Shown piece after piece: positions 1 to 8,556 of a stretch of DNA of 32,888 bases. A model generated the notes under the pieces. The model worked only from the letters and a program-made list of their open reading frames with translations, made no database searches and had not been told where the DNA came from. Source of the stretch: Gammaproteobacteria bacterium (GTDB lineage: Bacteria > Pseudomonadota > Gammaproteobacteria > GCA-2400775); the NCBI GenBank assembly GCA_013151045.1, contig JAADIY010000006.1, forward strand, positions 1 to 32,888, written 5' to 3'. Each line of letters opens with the position of its first letter. Within the stretch, counting starts at the first letter, position 1. Position numbers and translations under genes: made by a program.

Positions 1-264
1 CATTGCAGCGTTAATACCGGCATCGGCCCATACGCCTTTACCACCTTTAGCAACCTTGGTCAAAAGGTGTGCTTTACCCGCAGCTTTGTCGTCTGCATAT
101 TTAGTAGCAACGTCTTTCCACGCTGGACCAAGAACCTTTCTTTCAATTGAATGACAAGCAAAACAACCGCTTGCTTTTGCTAAAGCTTCATCAGCACTTG
201 CAGTGCTTACACCAGCCATCAAAGTTGCAGCTGCTGCTGCGCTTACAATCCAACTTGCTTTCAT
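1..264 (-). CDS. Class I c-type cytochrome (cytochrome c551/c8-like), 3' end outside window
   Basis: The gene reads leftward from an ATG at 264 and leaves the window at base 1, giving 88 codons without a stop. The first 24 residues form a signal peptide (MKAS, a hydrophobic Ala-rich core, then an ASA cleavage site), so the product is periplasmic. A single haem-attachment motif CFACH lies at residues 34-38, followed by a segment (LGPAWKDVATKY) typical of small monohaem class I cytochromes of the c551/c8 type. The last visible residue is Met88, in the place where these proteins carry the axial Met ligand, so only a C-terminal helix of perhaps 15-20 residues should be missing. A Shine-Dalgarno AGAGGAAA (minus strand, about 270-277) supports the start. 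It is expected to carry single electrons to a terminal oxidase or peroxidase; the partner is not visible here. Confidence 0.9.
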   Translation of the reverse strand, partial: MKASWIVSAAAAATLMAGVSTASADEALAKASGCFACHSIERKVLGPAWKDVATKYADDKAAGKAHLLTKVAKGGKGVWADAGINAAM

Positions 265-966
265 ATCGGTTTCCTCTGTTGATTCCAACATACACTTAAA
301 AAATACTTAAACTTGCGTGGACACCGGTAATTGATATCGCCAATGACCGTATGGTGCTATCAATATAGGGTGATTTAATCACGCAAACTATTGGTAAAAC
401 ATAAGCCCAAAAAGCTTAAGCGCGCCTTTATGCCACGCAGTACATGAAGGTGTCAAGCATCACTTGATGCGACAAAAGCCAGTGATTGAGTAAATTAATA
501 TGATTTGTGGTGCTTATTTTTTGTATACAGGGGATAAGGAAATGGCATTTGGCGATGAATATTTAAGTATGAGATGTTTAAGTGCTATGGTTTGCCAAAA
601 TACTGATGCCAAGTTTTTATTGGATTGTGAGGGTTGTATTTAGTTGGGCCTATTGGCAGCGGGTTGTGACGTGATTGGGCGTAAGGTGAGTTAAGTTATG
701 CTATTCTAAGCGCCATACATCGGAAATATTATTGGCTCAAGAATTTAGTTTGAGCGCCGATGCAGTATTAACTACGGATAGTTTGGGAAATAGCATAGTG
801 CGAAACGGTAGTACGTGTAGCATTAAGTGCTTGGATTTAGTTAAAACGCCGATATATACTGGTTAAACCGTGGCAGTTTCGCCGTCTCACCTGCCCACCC
901 CTATAATGATTAGGTTAACACTGAGACGAGCGCCACGATTCCCTGAAGATTAATAGGAGATAGCGA
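265..966. other. Intergenic region without a convincing gene
   Basis: About 700 bases lie between the divergent cytochrome c and trxA genes. Frames are broken by stops throughout. The only small reading frame with a purine-rich stretch before it (542-643, 33 codons) has that stretch directly against its ATG, which is too close for normal initiation. There is a perfect TATAAT at 902-907 and a TATACT at 855-860 on the trxA side, and a short inverted repeat GCATCA/TGATGC near 455-468. I see no tRNA-like fold, no tandem repeat and no transposase remnant. Confidence 0.6.
902..907 (+). promoter_or_regulatory. Candidate -10 element for trxA
   Basis: A perfect TATAAT lies 59 bases before the trxA start codon, a plausible distance for its promoter. 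No good -35 hexamer is found at 16-18 bases upstream (the sequence there is C-rich). It would therefore be a weak or activator-dependent promoter, or a chance match. An alternative is TTGGAT-N18-TATACT at 831-860. Confidence 0.3.
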
Positions 967-1293
967 GTGAGTGGTAATATTGTTCATGTATCTGACGCGT
1001 CATTTGACGAAGAAGTGCTGAATTCGGACACACCTGCACTGGTGGATTTTTGGGCCGATTGGTGTGGCCCATGTAAAATGATCGCTCCGATTCTTGAAGA
1101 GATCGCCAATGAATACGGTGATAAGGTCAAGATAGCCAAATTCAATATTGATGAAAATCCAACGACTCCCCCGCGTTATGGTATTCGTGGTATTCCAACA
1201 TTGATGTTGTTTAAAGGCGGTAATGTTGAGGCGACCAAAGTGGGTGCATTGACCAAATCACAGCTGTCTGCTTTTTTAGATAGTAATTTATGA
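967..1293 (+). CDS. trxA: Thioredoxin 1
   Basis: This is a cytoplasmic dithiol-disulfide oxidoreductase that reduces ribonucleotide reductase, methionine sulfoxide reductases and other thiol proteins. The 108-residue length is standard. The redox site WCGPC is at residues 32-36, the buried Asp of the ALVDFWA strand at 27, and the cis-proline loop GIRGIPT ends in Pro77-Thr78. The start is GTG, supported by AGGAG at 955-959 with a 7-base spacing. The usual NPGTAPKYGIR stretch reads [11 protein letters not shown], an unremarkable variant. A strong terminator follows immediately, so trxA is probably monocistronic and separate from rho, although the two are neighbours in many gammaproteobacteria. 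Confidence 0.97.
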   Translation: MSGNIVHVSDASFDEEVLNSDTPALVDFWADWCGPCKMIAPILEEIANEYGDKVKIAKFNIDENPTTPPRYGIRGIPTLMLFKGGNVEATKVGALTKSQLSAFLDSNL

Positions 1294-1314
1294 GCCTAAT
1301 TTGAAAATGTGGCT

Positions 1315-1346
1315 AATGAGAAAGGTCTAGACCTTTCTCATTTTTC
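1315..1346 (+). terminator. Rho-independent terminator after trxA
   Basis: Bases 1315-1342 form a perfect 28-base palindrome centred on TCTAGA (arm AATGAGAAAGGTCT). It folds to a stem of about 12 base pairs with a 4-base loop and runs into TTTTT at 1341-1345. It begins 22 bases after the trxA stop. On the minus strand the same stem is preceded by the A-run, so it can act in the trxA direction and, more weakly, the other way. Confidence 0.88.
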
Positions 1347-1383
1347 ATGATAGCTTTAACCAACTAAGGTATAACATTAAAAC

Positions 1384-1436
1384 TGCCGATTTTCCGGCAC
1401 CCTTCCCAAATATCAATATAGACACGCTATGTGTCT
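1384..1436 (+). promoter_or_regulatory. rho leader with two small hairpins
   Basis: Between the trxA terminator and the rho start are a TATAAC (1370-1375) that could be a -10 box, a hairpin TGCCG-ATTTTC-CGGCA (1384-1399) and a hairpin AGACAC-GCTAT-GTGTCT (1420-1436) followed by CTTCTTCTT. Rho is known to limit its own synthesis by terminating within its leader in enteric bacteria. These structures and the C/T-rich stretch fit such a leader, but this is inference. The upstream GTG at 1431 lies inside the second stem. Confidence 0.35.
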
Positions 1437-1463
1437 CTTCTTCTTAATATACGAATCAAGCCT

Positions 1464-2987
1464 ATGTCTGCTACTGTCGAAAAAATCCAAGCCAAAAATA
1501 GAGCTAACGCTCAAAAAGATAACGCCAACAAGGAAGAGACTCCTAAACAGGAGAGCTCGGGTAATCGAGAGAAGCCGCCCAGTAAAGAGGCTTCGCCTAG
1601 TAAAGAGTCTGGGCAGCGAGAAGGCAAGCCACGTAATCATCGTAATCATCGTAATCAACGTAACAACAATAATAATAACGATAATCGCAAAAATTATAAT
1701 CATGAAGATGTGCCAGATTCAGAAAACACGATGAATCTGACCGAGCTAAAACAAAACACCCCAACTGAATTAATTGAGATTGCGCAATCTCTAGGCATTG
1801 ATGATAAGGCCCGGTCGCGTAAGCAGGATATTATTTTCGCTATTCTCAAAGCTGCCGCAAGAAAGGGCGAGAATATTTATGGCGATGGTGTATTGGAAAT
1901 TTTGCAAGATGGTTTTGGCTTTCTGCGTTCTGCCCAAGGTTCTTACTTAGCGGGGCCTGACGATATTTATGTTTCACCAAGTCAGATTCGACGCTTTAAT
2001 TTGCGTACTGGCGATACCGTGTCTGGAAAGATTCGTCCACCTAAAGATGGTGAACGTTATTTTGCCATGCTCAAAGTTAACGAGATTAATTTTGAGTCAC
2101 CGGAAAATGCTAAGAACAAAATTTTATTTGAAAACTTAACGCCGTTATTTGCTAACGAAAGACTCACATTAGAGTTGGGAAACGGTAGCACAGAAGATAT
2201 TACTTCACGTGTGATTGAGCTGGTTTCACCAATAGGTAAAGGCCAGCGTGGCATGATTGTGTCTCCGCCTAAAGCCGGTAAGACTATGATGCTGCAAAAT
2301 ATTGCGCATTCAATTACAACGCAAAACCCTGAATGCTATGTGATTGTTTTATTGATCGATGAGCGTCCTGAAGAAGTGACAGAGATGGAGCGCTCGGTTC
2401 GTGGAGAGGTGGTTTCTAGTACTTTTGATGAGCCAGCAACGCGCCACGTGCAAGTTGCTGAAATGGTGATGGAAAAAGCTAAGCGCTTGGTTGAGCATAA
2501 ACGTGATGTGGTTATCTTACTCGATTCGATTACGCGTCTTGCGCGGGCCTATAACACGGTAATTCCTTCTTCAGGCAAGGTGTTAACGGGTGGTGTTGAT
2601 GCCAATGCTTTGCATCGCCCAAAACGGTTTTTCGGTAGTGCACGTAATATTGAAGAAGGCGGTAGCTTGACCATTATTGCTACGGCCTTGGTTGAAACGG
2701 GTTCTCGTATGGATGATGTGATTTACGAGGAGTTCAAGGGTACCGGTAATATGGAATTACACCTTGATCGTCGTATTGCTGAGAAAAGAATTTATCCTGC
2801 AATTAATCTCAATCGTTCTGGTACGCGTCGTGAGGAATACCTGACTCAGCCAGATGAATTACAAAAAATGTGGATTTTGCGTAAATTACTTCACCCAATG
2901 GATGAGCTGGCGGCGATCGAATTTTTGCTTGATCGACTCAAGGGCACTAAGAATAATGCCCAGTTTTTCGAGGCAATGAAACGATAA
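1464..2987 (+). CDS. rho: Transcription termination factor Rho with Asn/Arg-rich N-terminal extension
   Basis: Hexameric RNA-dependent ATPase/helicase that ends transcription and silences untranslated RNA. From residue 90 (MNLTELK) the protein matches the usual 418-419-residue Rho: the primary RNA-binding fold with GFGFLR at 150-155, the P-loop PPKAGKT at 268-274, then the Walker B region [16 protein letters not shown] and the secondary RNA-binding (Q and R loop) segments. Residues 1-89 are an extra, charged, low-complexity tail containing [18 protein letters not shown], partly coded by a repeated CGTAATCAT unit near 1632-1660. I chose ATG 1464; the frame is also open back to GTG 1431. Neither has a strong Shine-Dalgarno, and a start at 1731 (the E. 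coli-like Met) has none either. Translation of the tail is inferred from the long open frame with its biased composition. Confidence 0.95.
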   Translation: MSATVEKIQAKNRANAQKDNANKEETPKQESSGNREKPPSKEASPSKESGQREGKPRNHRNHRNQRNNNNNNDNRKNYNHEDVPDSENTMNLTELKQNTPTELIEIAQSLGIDDKARSRKQDIIFAILKAAARKGENIYGDGVLEILQDGFGFLRSAQGSYLAGPDDIYVSPSQIRRFNLRTGDTVSGKIRPPKDGERYFAMLKVNEINFESPENAKNKILFENLTPLFANERLTLELGNGSTEDITSRVIELVSPIGKGQRGMIVSPPKAGKTMMLQNIAHSITTQNPECYVIVLLIDERPEEVTEMERSVRGEVVSSTFDEPATRHVQVAEMVMEKAKRLVEHKRDVVILLDSITRLARAYNTVIPSSGKVLTGGVDANALHRPKRFFGSARNIEEGGSLTIIATALVETGSRMDDVIYEEFKGTGNMELHLDRRIAEKRIYPAINLNRSGTRREEYLTQPDELQKMWILRKLLHPMDELAAIEFLLDRLKGTKNNAQFFEAMKR

Positions 2988-3021
2988 TTGCTATTTTTTG
3001 GGCCAATGTTTGTAAGTTTGC

Positions 3022-3050
3022 TTGCCCATACAACGACTTTTACGTACTAT
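3022..3050 (+). promoter_or_regulatory. Candidate sigma70 promoter for rpmE
   Basis: TTGCCC (3022-3027), a 17-base spacer and TACTAT (3045-3050) lie about 64 bases before the rpmE start. Each hexamer matches consensus at 4 of 6 positions. A small hairpin CTTGC-ATAGA-GCAAG (3072-3086) sits in the resulting leader; L31 genes can be autoregulated at the leader, so it may matter, but this is unproven. Confidence 0.33.
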
Positions 3051-3113
3051 TGCCTGCCCTTTTGAGCCGTGCTTGCATAGAGCAAGTGGCGGTGAAACTA
3101 TCAAGGAAACATC

Positions 3114-3317
3114 ATGAAAACTGATATTCATCCAAAATACGACGAAATTAATGTTACTTGCAGTTGCGGTAATAAATTCCAAACCCGCTCAACCTTAGGC
3201 GAAGACCTAGGCGTAGAAATTTGTTCTCAATGCCATCCGTTTTATACCGGTAAGCAGAAGATCATTGATACTGCTGGTCGCGTTGATCGATTTAATCAAA
3301 AATACGGCAAGAAGTAA
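3114..3317 (+). CDS. rpmE: 50S ribosomal protein L31 (zinc-binding form)
   Basis: Small ribosomal protein bridging the two subunits. It has 67 residues with the family opening MKTDIHPKY and the zinc ligands Cys16, Cys18, Cys37 and Cys40 (CSCGN and [10 protein letters not shown]). This makes it the zinc-requiring C+ paralogue rather than the zinc-free YkgM type. The start is preceded by AAGGAA at about 3103-3108. It follows rho with a 126-base gap that may hold its own promoter. A GTGCTGC-TTTC-GCAGCAC hairpin follows the stop. Confidence 0.96.
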   Translation: MKTDIHPKYDEINVTCSCGNKFQTRSTLGEDLGVEICSQCHPFYTGKQKIIDTAGRVDRFNQKYGKK

Positions 3318-3326
3318 GCTGTATTT

Positions 3327-3344
3327 GTGCTGCTTTCGCAGCAC
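3327..3344 (+). terminator. Hairpin after rpmE (possible weak terminator)
   Basis: A perfect 7-base-pair stem GTGCTGC/GCAGCAC with loop TTTC starts 10 bases after the rpmE stop. It lacks a U-tract, so it may serve as a 3'-end stabiliser or a Rho-dependent terminator stem rather than an intrinsic terminator. Confidence 0.35.
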
Positions 3345-3422
3345 TACACTCAGGGTGAACTTGGCCAATTGGTGCCAAATTTAACGTAAGTTCAGATGCT
3401 ATCGTCTACACTAAGTAGGTAG

Positions 3423-4931
3423 ATGATTGGTTGTTGGAGTAGCGTTACGGTGAAAGATACCCCTTTACCTCGCGTTTTATTTTCTGTTTTTGTGCTGCTA
3501 TGTGTCAGCCTTGTGTCTGCTTGTGCCGTAAATCCTGCCACTGGAGAGCGCGATTTTGTGCTCATGAGCGAAAGCGCCGAGATTAAGCTTGGTCGTGAAT
3601 CGCATCAGCAAGTGGTCGACCAATTTGGTCTATATGACGATCCCGAGCTGCAAGCCTATGTACAAAAGGTCGGTGAGCAGCTGGCCTTAAACAGTCACCG
3701 TTCTGATTTAGTTTACCGTTTTACCCTCCTCGATAGTGATCAGGTGAATGCTTTTGCATTGCCTGGTGGTTATATTTATATCACCCGCGGCATTATGGCT
3801 TACCTTAATTCTGAGGCAGAGTTGGCAGCAGTGTTAGGTCATGAAATTGGCCATGTCACAGCACGCCATGGTGTACAACAGGCGAGTCAGCAACAAGCAA
3901 CAGGGTTCGGTTATTTAATCGGTTCAATCTTAGTGCCAGAATTGCGTGCAGCCGGCGCACAAAATTTATTTAATTTGTTGAGTACAGCCTGGATTCGTGG
4001 TTATGGTCGCGAACATGAGCTAGAAGCAGATAGCTTGGGCGCTGAATATATTGCTAAAAGCGGCTATCAGCCCGAGGCTATGATTGAAGTGATTGGTGTG
4101 CTCAAAAACCAAGAAATCTTCGATAAAGATTTAGCTGCGCTAGAGGGCCGTGAGCCAAGGGCCTATCATGGTGTGTTTGCCACCCATCCGAAGAATGATA
4201 CTCGCTTACAAGAAGTGGTTGGTAAAGCTAAAGCGTTGGCGAACAAAAATGCCAGTCGGGTAAATAGAGATGAATACCTGAGTAAAGTTGAAGGCATGGT
4301 ATTTGGTGATAGTGAGGAGCAAGGGATTCGTCGAGGCTCAAGCTTTTATCATGCTGAACTAGGTTTTGCGCTAGATTTTCCGAAAAATTGGCGTATCGAA
4401 AATCGGCCGAGTTCGCTTATTGCGCAAGCGCCAAAGGGTGAGGCGATCATTCGCATCAGAGCTGAAGATATTAATAAACGTGTTGATGCTGGCGAATTTA
4501 TAAAAACGCGATTAAAAGTGAAAAAGTTAGAACAGGGGCGTGCCTTGAGTAGTCATGGCCTTGATGGATATACCGGGCTGACACGTGGAAATACTCCATT
4601 TGGTCAGCGTGATATTCGCATCAGTGCCCTATATTTGGGAACAAAGGCTTATACTTTTTTTGCGACGACTAAAGAGGCTGATGCTTTAGGGCGGTTTGAC
4701 GAGGCTTTTTTGCAAACAACAGCAAGTTTTCATGCGCTGTTAGATAAGGAGCGGCCGCTAGCCAAGGCTCTTTCTATTGAGATTGTAGAAGCGCAGGAAG
4801 GCGATACCTACGCTAAGCTAGCAAAAGACACGCGAATTCCCAATTATGCGGAATCTCAGCTAAGATTGATGAACGACCAATATCCTCAGGGCGAACCAAA
4901 GCCCGGTCAGCGTATAAAAATAGTAAAATAG
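3423..4931 (+). CDS. M48 family zinc metalloprotease lipoprotein with C-terminal LysM-like domain
   Basis: The protein has a lipoprotein signal: a hydrophobic stretch at 18-33 and the lipobox VSAC with lipidated Cys34, so it should be anchored in an envelope membrane facing the periplasm. The M48 protease domain has HEIGH at 140-144 (two zinc histidines and the catalytic Glu) and ELEAD at 199-203 (third zinc ligand Glu199). This domain belongs to the BepA/LoiP/HtpX-like group that removes misfolded outer-membrane proteins. Residues from about 295 form a separate region resembling other M48 lipoproteins, ending in a LysM-like segment (EAQEGDTYAKLAKD to GQRIKIVK). LysM domains bind peptidoglycan. 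The ATG at 3423 is used; a GTG 27 bases later is an alternative start that leaves the signal peptide intact. It lies between rpmE and the malic enzyme gene with no overlap. Confidence 0.85.
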   Translation: MIGCWSSVTVKDTPLPRVLFSVFVLLCVSLVSACAVNPATGERDFVLMSESAEIKLGRESHQQVVDQFGLYDDPELQAYVQKVGEQLALNSHRSDLVYRFTLLDSDQVNAFALPGGYIYITRGIMAYLNSEAELAAVLGHEIGHVTARHGVQQASQQQATGFGYLIGSILVPELRAAGAQNLFNLLSTAWIRGYGREHELEADSLGAEYIAKSGYQPEAMIEVIGVLKNQEIFDKDLAALEGREPRAYHGVFATHPKNDTRLQEVVGKAKALANKNASRVNRDEYLSKVEGMVFGDSEEQGIRRGSSFYHAELGFALDFPKNWRIENRPSSLIAQAPKGEAIIRIRAEDINKRVDAGEFIKTRLKVKKLEQGRALSSHGLDGYTGLTRGNTPFGQRDIRISALYLGTKAYTFFATTKEADALGRFDEAFLQTTASFHALLDKERPLAKALSIEIVEAQEGDTYAKLAKDTRIPNYAESQLRLMNDQYPQGEPKPGQRIKIVK

Positions 4932-4988
4932 TCCTTTGCGCGGCGAAAGCCTTGCTACGATTGATAATTTAACTGGGTATCTCCCTAA

Positions 4989-6293
4989 ATGACCGACGAA
5001 CTCAAACAAGCGGCGCTGGAATACCATGCTCTGCCAAAACCTGGCAAGACAGCCATGTCCATTAGTAAACCCTGTGATACTCAGTATCAATTGGGTTTAG
5101 CCTATACCCCGGGCGTAGCTGAGCCTGTCCGGGCCATCGCTAAAGAGCCGCATGATGCCTATCGTTATACCAATAAGGGCAATTTAGTGGCGGTGATTAC
5201 CGACGGCAGTGCTGTTTTAGGTTTGGGTAATACCGGTGCTTTGGCAAGTAAGCCGGTTATGGAAGGCAAGGCCGTTTTGTTCAAAAAGTTTGCTGATATT
5301 GACGTTTTTGATATTGAGGTTGATTCAAAATCACCAGAACATTTTGTCGATGTGGTTGCTAGTATTGCGACGACATTTGGCGGCATTAATCTTGAAGATA
5401 TTGCGGCGCCACATTGTTTTGATATAGAAGAAGCCTTGCGCGAACGCGTTGATGTGCCGGTGTTTCATGATGACCAACACGGTACTGCGGTGATTATCGC
5501 CGCAGGCTTGCTCAATGCGCTGGAGTTGCAAGGTAAGCAGCTTGATTCGGTCAATATAGTTTGTCTTGGCGCCGGCGCGGCAGGTATCGCTTCTATGCAT
5601 CTTTTGCACTGCATGGGCGCTGACCCAGATCGATTACTGTTAGTGGATCGCCAGGGCGTCATACATAGTGGCCGTAGTGATTTAAATACGCATAAGCGTC
5701 GCTTTGCTGTTGATACTGAGCGTCGTAGTTTGGCTGATGCAATGGTTAATGCAGATGTTTTTATCGGTGTCTCGGGACCAAATTTATTGCCGCCGGAGAT
5801 GTTGAGCACGATGGCAGCTAAGCCTATTGTGTTTGCTTTGTCTAATCCAGACCCGGAAATTCGGCCTGATATTGCTTTGGCGGCGCGAGATGATTTAATT
5901 ATGGCGACGGGGCGCAGTGATTATCCAAACCAGGTTAATAATGTATTAGGTTTTCCTTTTATATTTCGTGGGGCGCTTGATGTCCATGCAACGTCAATTA
6001 ATGATGAAATGCTTGTCGCTGCGGTTGAGGCTTTGCATGCATTAACGCATCAGAGCGTACCAGAAGAAGTATTGTTGGCTTATCAGTTGGATTATTTAGA
6101 ATTTGGCGCTGACTACATTATTCCGAAGCCACTTGATCCGCGTTTAATTGATTACGTGGCGCCTGCGGTAGCGGCGGCGGCTGTAAAATCGGGTGTGGCG
6201 AAGCATGATTATCCGTCACACTATCCTAAGGATGTGCTTAAAGAAATTGAGCGGCCTTCTTTGGCGATGGCATCATCGGTTTCCACTAGCTAA
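4989..6293 (+). CDS. Malic enzyme (malate to pyruvate, short form without phosphotransacetylase domain)
   Basis: Catalyses oxidative decarboxylation of malate to pyruvate with reduction of NAD or NADP. The 434 residues correspond to the catalytic part of MaeB-type enzymes; the C-terminal phosphotransacetylase-like domain of E. coli MaeB is absent. Visible signatures are YTPGVAEP with catalytic Tyr39, EGKAVLFK with Lys94, NLEDI with metal-ligand acidic residues at 136-137, HDDQHGTAV at 160-168 and the dinucleotide-binding GAGAAG at 194-199. Coenzyme preference cannot be read safely. The gene is 14 bases ahead of malate dehydrogenase and almost certainly co-transcribed with it and citrate synthase, linking malate use to both pyruvate and oxaloacetate production. 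The family commonly sits next to ponA/mrcA in pseudomonads. Confidence 0.93.
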   Translation: MTDELKQAALEYHALPKPGKTAMSISKPCDTQYQLGLAYTPGVAEPVRAIAKEPHDAYRYTNKGNLVAVITDGSAVLGLGNTGALASKPVMEGKAVLFKKFADIDVFDIEVDSKSPEHFVDVVASIATTFGGINLEDIAAPHCFDIEEALRERVDVPVFHDDQHGTAVIIAAGLLNALELQGKQLDSVNIVCLGAGAAGIASMHLLHCMGADPDRLLLVDRQGVIHSGRSDLNTHKRRFAVDTERRSLADAMVNADVFIGVSGPNLLPPEMLSTMAAKPIVFALSNPDPEIRPDIALAARDDLIMATGRSDYPNQVNNVLGFPFIFRGALDVHATSINDEMLVAAVEALHALTHQSVPEEVLLAYQLDYLEFGADYIIPKPLDPRLIDYVAPAVAAAAVKSGVAKHDYPSHYPKDVLKEIERPSLAMASSVSTS

Positions 6294-6307
6294 ATATAGA
6301 GTGTTTT

Positions 6308-7240
6308 ATGGATAAAATTTCGATTATTGGTTCTGGTCGAGTTGGCGAAGCAGCCGCACATTTACTCGCGCAGAAGTCACTGGCTAAAGAAGTGATGTTA
6401 ATTGATGTGCGTCCTGGTATTGCAGAAGGTGTCGCATTAGACATACAGGAATGTGCGCCGTTATTTGGTTTTGATACGCGTCTGCGTGGTAGCACAGAGT
6501 TAATCGATATTGCTGATTCTGATGTTGTAGTCATTACAGCAGGTAAGCCGCGTCAACCTGGTATGTCACGCATGGATGTGCTGGGCGAGAATAATAAAAT
6601 TTTATTAGCTATTGCTAAAGGCATAAAACAATTTGCGCCTAATGCAATTGTTATTGTTGTCAGTAACCCTGTTGACATATTAACTTACCAGTTATGGCGT
6701 CACACAGGTTTTGATAAACAACGTGTTATTGGTCAAGCAGGTGTGCTTGATGCAGCACGAATGGCGAGTTTTGTTGCGCTTGAAACAGGTTTTTCGGTGC
6801 AAGATATTAATACGATGGTGCTCGGCGGCCATGGCGATGCAATGGTACCTATGACACGCTATACCTGTATAAACGGTATACCTATTGCCCATTTCCTTGA
6901 CGAAGAAGTGATAGAGAAAATTGTTAAGCGCACTCGAGAAGGTGGCGCAGAAATTTTAGCATTGAAGCAGACAAGCAGCGCTTATGATGCCCCTGGCGCA
7001 GCTATTGTCGAGATGATAGAAGCAATACATTATGATCGTAAGCGTCTGCTTCCTTGTGTTGCGTTATTAGATGGCGAATATGGTCACAAAGATATTGCTG
7101 CTGGCGTACCTGTTGTGCTGGGTGCTAACGGCGCTGAAAAAATAGTAGAGCTTGATCTTGAGCCTACAGAAGCACAAGCGCTTGATAAATCGTTGTCACA
7201 ATTACGCGAAGATTTAGCAACGCTGGCTGAAAATAATTAG
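6308..7240 (+). CDS. mdh: Malate dehydrogenase, LDH-like type
   Basis: NAD-dependent interconversion of malate and oxaloacetate in the TCA cycle. The 310 residues begin with the Rossmann motif GSGRVG at 8-13 and Asp33 at the end of the second strand, which favours NAD. Arg82 (PRQPG) is the specificity residue that distinguishes malate from lactate dehydrogenases, where Gln is found. Arg88 lies on the mobile loop, Asp148 and Arg151 (GVLDAAR) and catalytic His175 (GGHGDAMVP) complete the active site. The sequence pattern is that of the tetrameric LDH-like malate dehydrogenases common in Alphaproteobacteria, Chlorobi and Bacteroidetes, rather than the E. coli dimeric type usual in Gammaproteobacteria. 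Its start follows the malic enzyme stop by 14 bases, and citrate synthase starts 20 bases after it. Confidence 0.93.
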   Translation: MDKISIIGSGRVGEAAAHLLAQKSLAKEVMLIDVRPGIAEGVALDIQECAPLFGFDTRLRGSTELIDIADSDVVVITAGKPRQPGMSRMDVLGENNKILLAIAKGIKQFAPNAIVIVVSNPVDILTYQLWRHTGFDKQRVIGQAGVLDAARMASFVALETGFSVQDINTMVLGGHGDAMVPMTRYTCINGIPIAHFLDEEVIEKIVKRTREGGAEILALKQTSSAYDAPGAAIVEMIEAIHYDRKRLLPCVALLDGEYGHKDIAAGVPVVLGANGAEKIVELDLEPTEAQALDKSLSQLREDLATLAENN

Positions 7241-7260
7241 GATATAAAAAGAGGTCAGGC

Positions 7261-8556
7261 ATGGCAAAGGATACCGTTACAATTATTGATAACTCTACAG
7301 GTAAAGAGCTTGAGTTGCCTTTACGCCGCAGTACTTTAGGCCCAGCGGCGGTCGATATTACCTCTTTATATCGTGAATTTGGTTACCTCACTTATGACCC
7401 AGGTTTTATGTCGACAGCGAGCTGTCGCAGCAGTATTACCTATATTGATGGCCAGGAAGGTATTTTACTTTATCGTGGTTATCCTATTGAACAACTTGCT
7501 GAGCAGAGCAGCTATATGGAAGTTGTGTATTTATTGCTATATGGGAATTTACCTAATACCCAGCAGTTAAATGATTTTACTGGTTCTATTGCAACGCATA
7601 CGATGATTAACGAAAGCTTGAGGAGTTTTTATCAAGGCTTTCATTATGATGCACACCCCATGGCGAGTTTAATGGGTGTAGTAAGTTCATTGTCTTCATT
7701 TTACCCAGATGCAGCAGACATATATGACCCTGAGCAACGCGAAATTGCCGCGCACCGTCTAGTTGCGAAAATCCCTACTATTGCAGCAGCAAGTTATAAA
7801 TATTCGATTGGCGAGCCATTTGTTTATCCAAAAAATTCTTTAGGTTATTGCGCCAATTTATTACATATGATGTTCTCAGTGCCTGCTGAAGAATATGTGG
7901 TTGATCCTATTGCAGCTAAAGCATTAGATTTAATTTTTATGTTGCATTTAGATCACGAGCAAAATGTTAGTACGTCTACGGTGCGGTTGTCAGGCAGCAC
8001 AGGTACTAACCCTTTTGCTTGTATAGCAACAGGTATCAGTGCGCTATGGGGGCCAGCGCATGGCGGCGCGAATGAAGCAGTATTAAAGATGCTTGAAGAG
8101 ATTGGTGATGTTAAAAATATTGCCAAATATATCGAAAAAGCCAAAGATAAAAACGATCCATTTCGCTTGATGGGCTTTGGTCATCGTGTTTATAAAAACT
8201 ATGATCCACGCGCTAAGATTATTCGAAAAATGTGTTACGAAGTGTTGGATAAACTGGGCGACCCTAACGACCCTATGTTTGAGTTGGCACGTAAACTTGA
8301 AGAAGTGGCATTAAATGATGAGTATTTTGTTTCGCGTAAGCTCTATCCTAATGTTGATTTTTATTCGGGCATTATTTATCGAGCATTAGGCATACCAGCA
8401 AATATGTTTACGGTTATGTTTGCGGTTGCACGCGCGCCGGGTTGGGTGGCACAGTGGCTAGAAATGATAGCCGAGCCCGATCAGCGTATTGGTCGGCCGC
8501 GCCAAGTCTACGAAGGCGCGACAACACGTGAATACGTTCCCCTAGATAAACGCTAA
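7261..8556 (+). CDS. gltA: Citrate synthase (hexameric, type II)
   Basis: Condenses oxaloacetate and acetyl-CoA to citrate, the entry step of the TCA cycle. At 431 residues it has the N-terminal extension of the Gram-negative, NADH-inhibited type. Catalytic residues are His267 (WGPAHGGAN), His308 ([13 protein letters not shown]) and Asp366 (NVDFYSGI); the conserved HEQN stretch starts at His232. AGAGG about 9 bases before the ATG is a good ribosome site. It is the last gene of the malic enzyme-mdh-gltA cluster. In many gammaproteobacteria gltA sits next to sdhCDAB instead, so this position is uncommon. Its stop codon overlaps that of the convergent PBP1A gene (shared bases 8553-8556), leaving no room for a separate terminator. 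Confidence 0.97.
   Translation: MAKDTVTIIDNSTGKELELPLRRSTLGPAAVDITSLYREFGYLTYDPGFMSTASCRSSITYIDGQEGILLYRGYPIEQLAEQSSYMEVVYLLLYGNLPNTQQLNDFTGSIATHTMINESLRSFYQGFHYDAHPMASLMGVVSSLSSFYPDAADIYDPEQREIAAHRLVAKIPTIAAASYKYSIGEPFVYPKNSLGYCANLLHMMFSVPAEEYVVDPIAAKALDLIFMLHLDHEQNVSTSTVRLSGSTGTNPFACIATGISALWGPAHGGANEAVLKMLEEIGDVKNIAKYIEKAKDKNDPFRLMGFGHRVYKNYDPRAKIIRKMCYEVLDKLGDPNDPMFELARKLEEVALNDEYFVSRKLYPNVDFYSGIIYRALGIPANMFTVMFAVARAPGWVAQWLEMIAEPDQRIGRPRQVYEGATTREYVPLDKR

Noticed and set aside
542-643. A 33-codon open frame in the gap before trxA
   Set aside because: The purine-rich stretch AAGGAA touches the ATG, the Cys-rich product matches nothing I know, and the surrounding DNA is non-coding in character.
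1431-1463. GTG at 1431 as the start of rho
   Set aside because: It lies in a hairpin arm with no ribosome site; the added residues ([11 protein letters not shown]) do not look like the charged tail that follows. ATG 1464 is preferred, though not proven.
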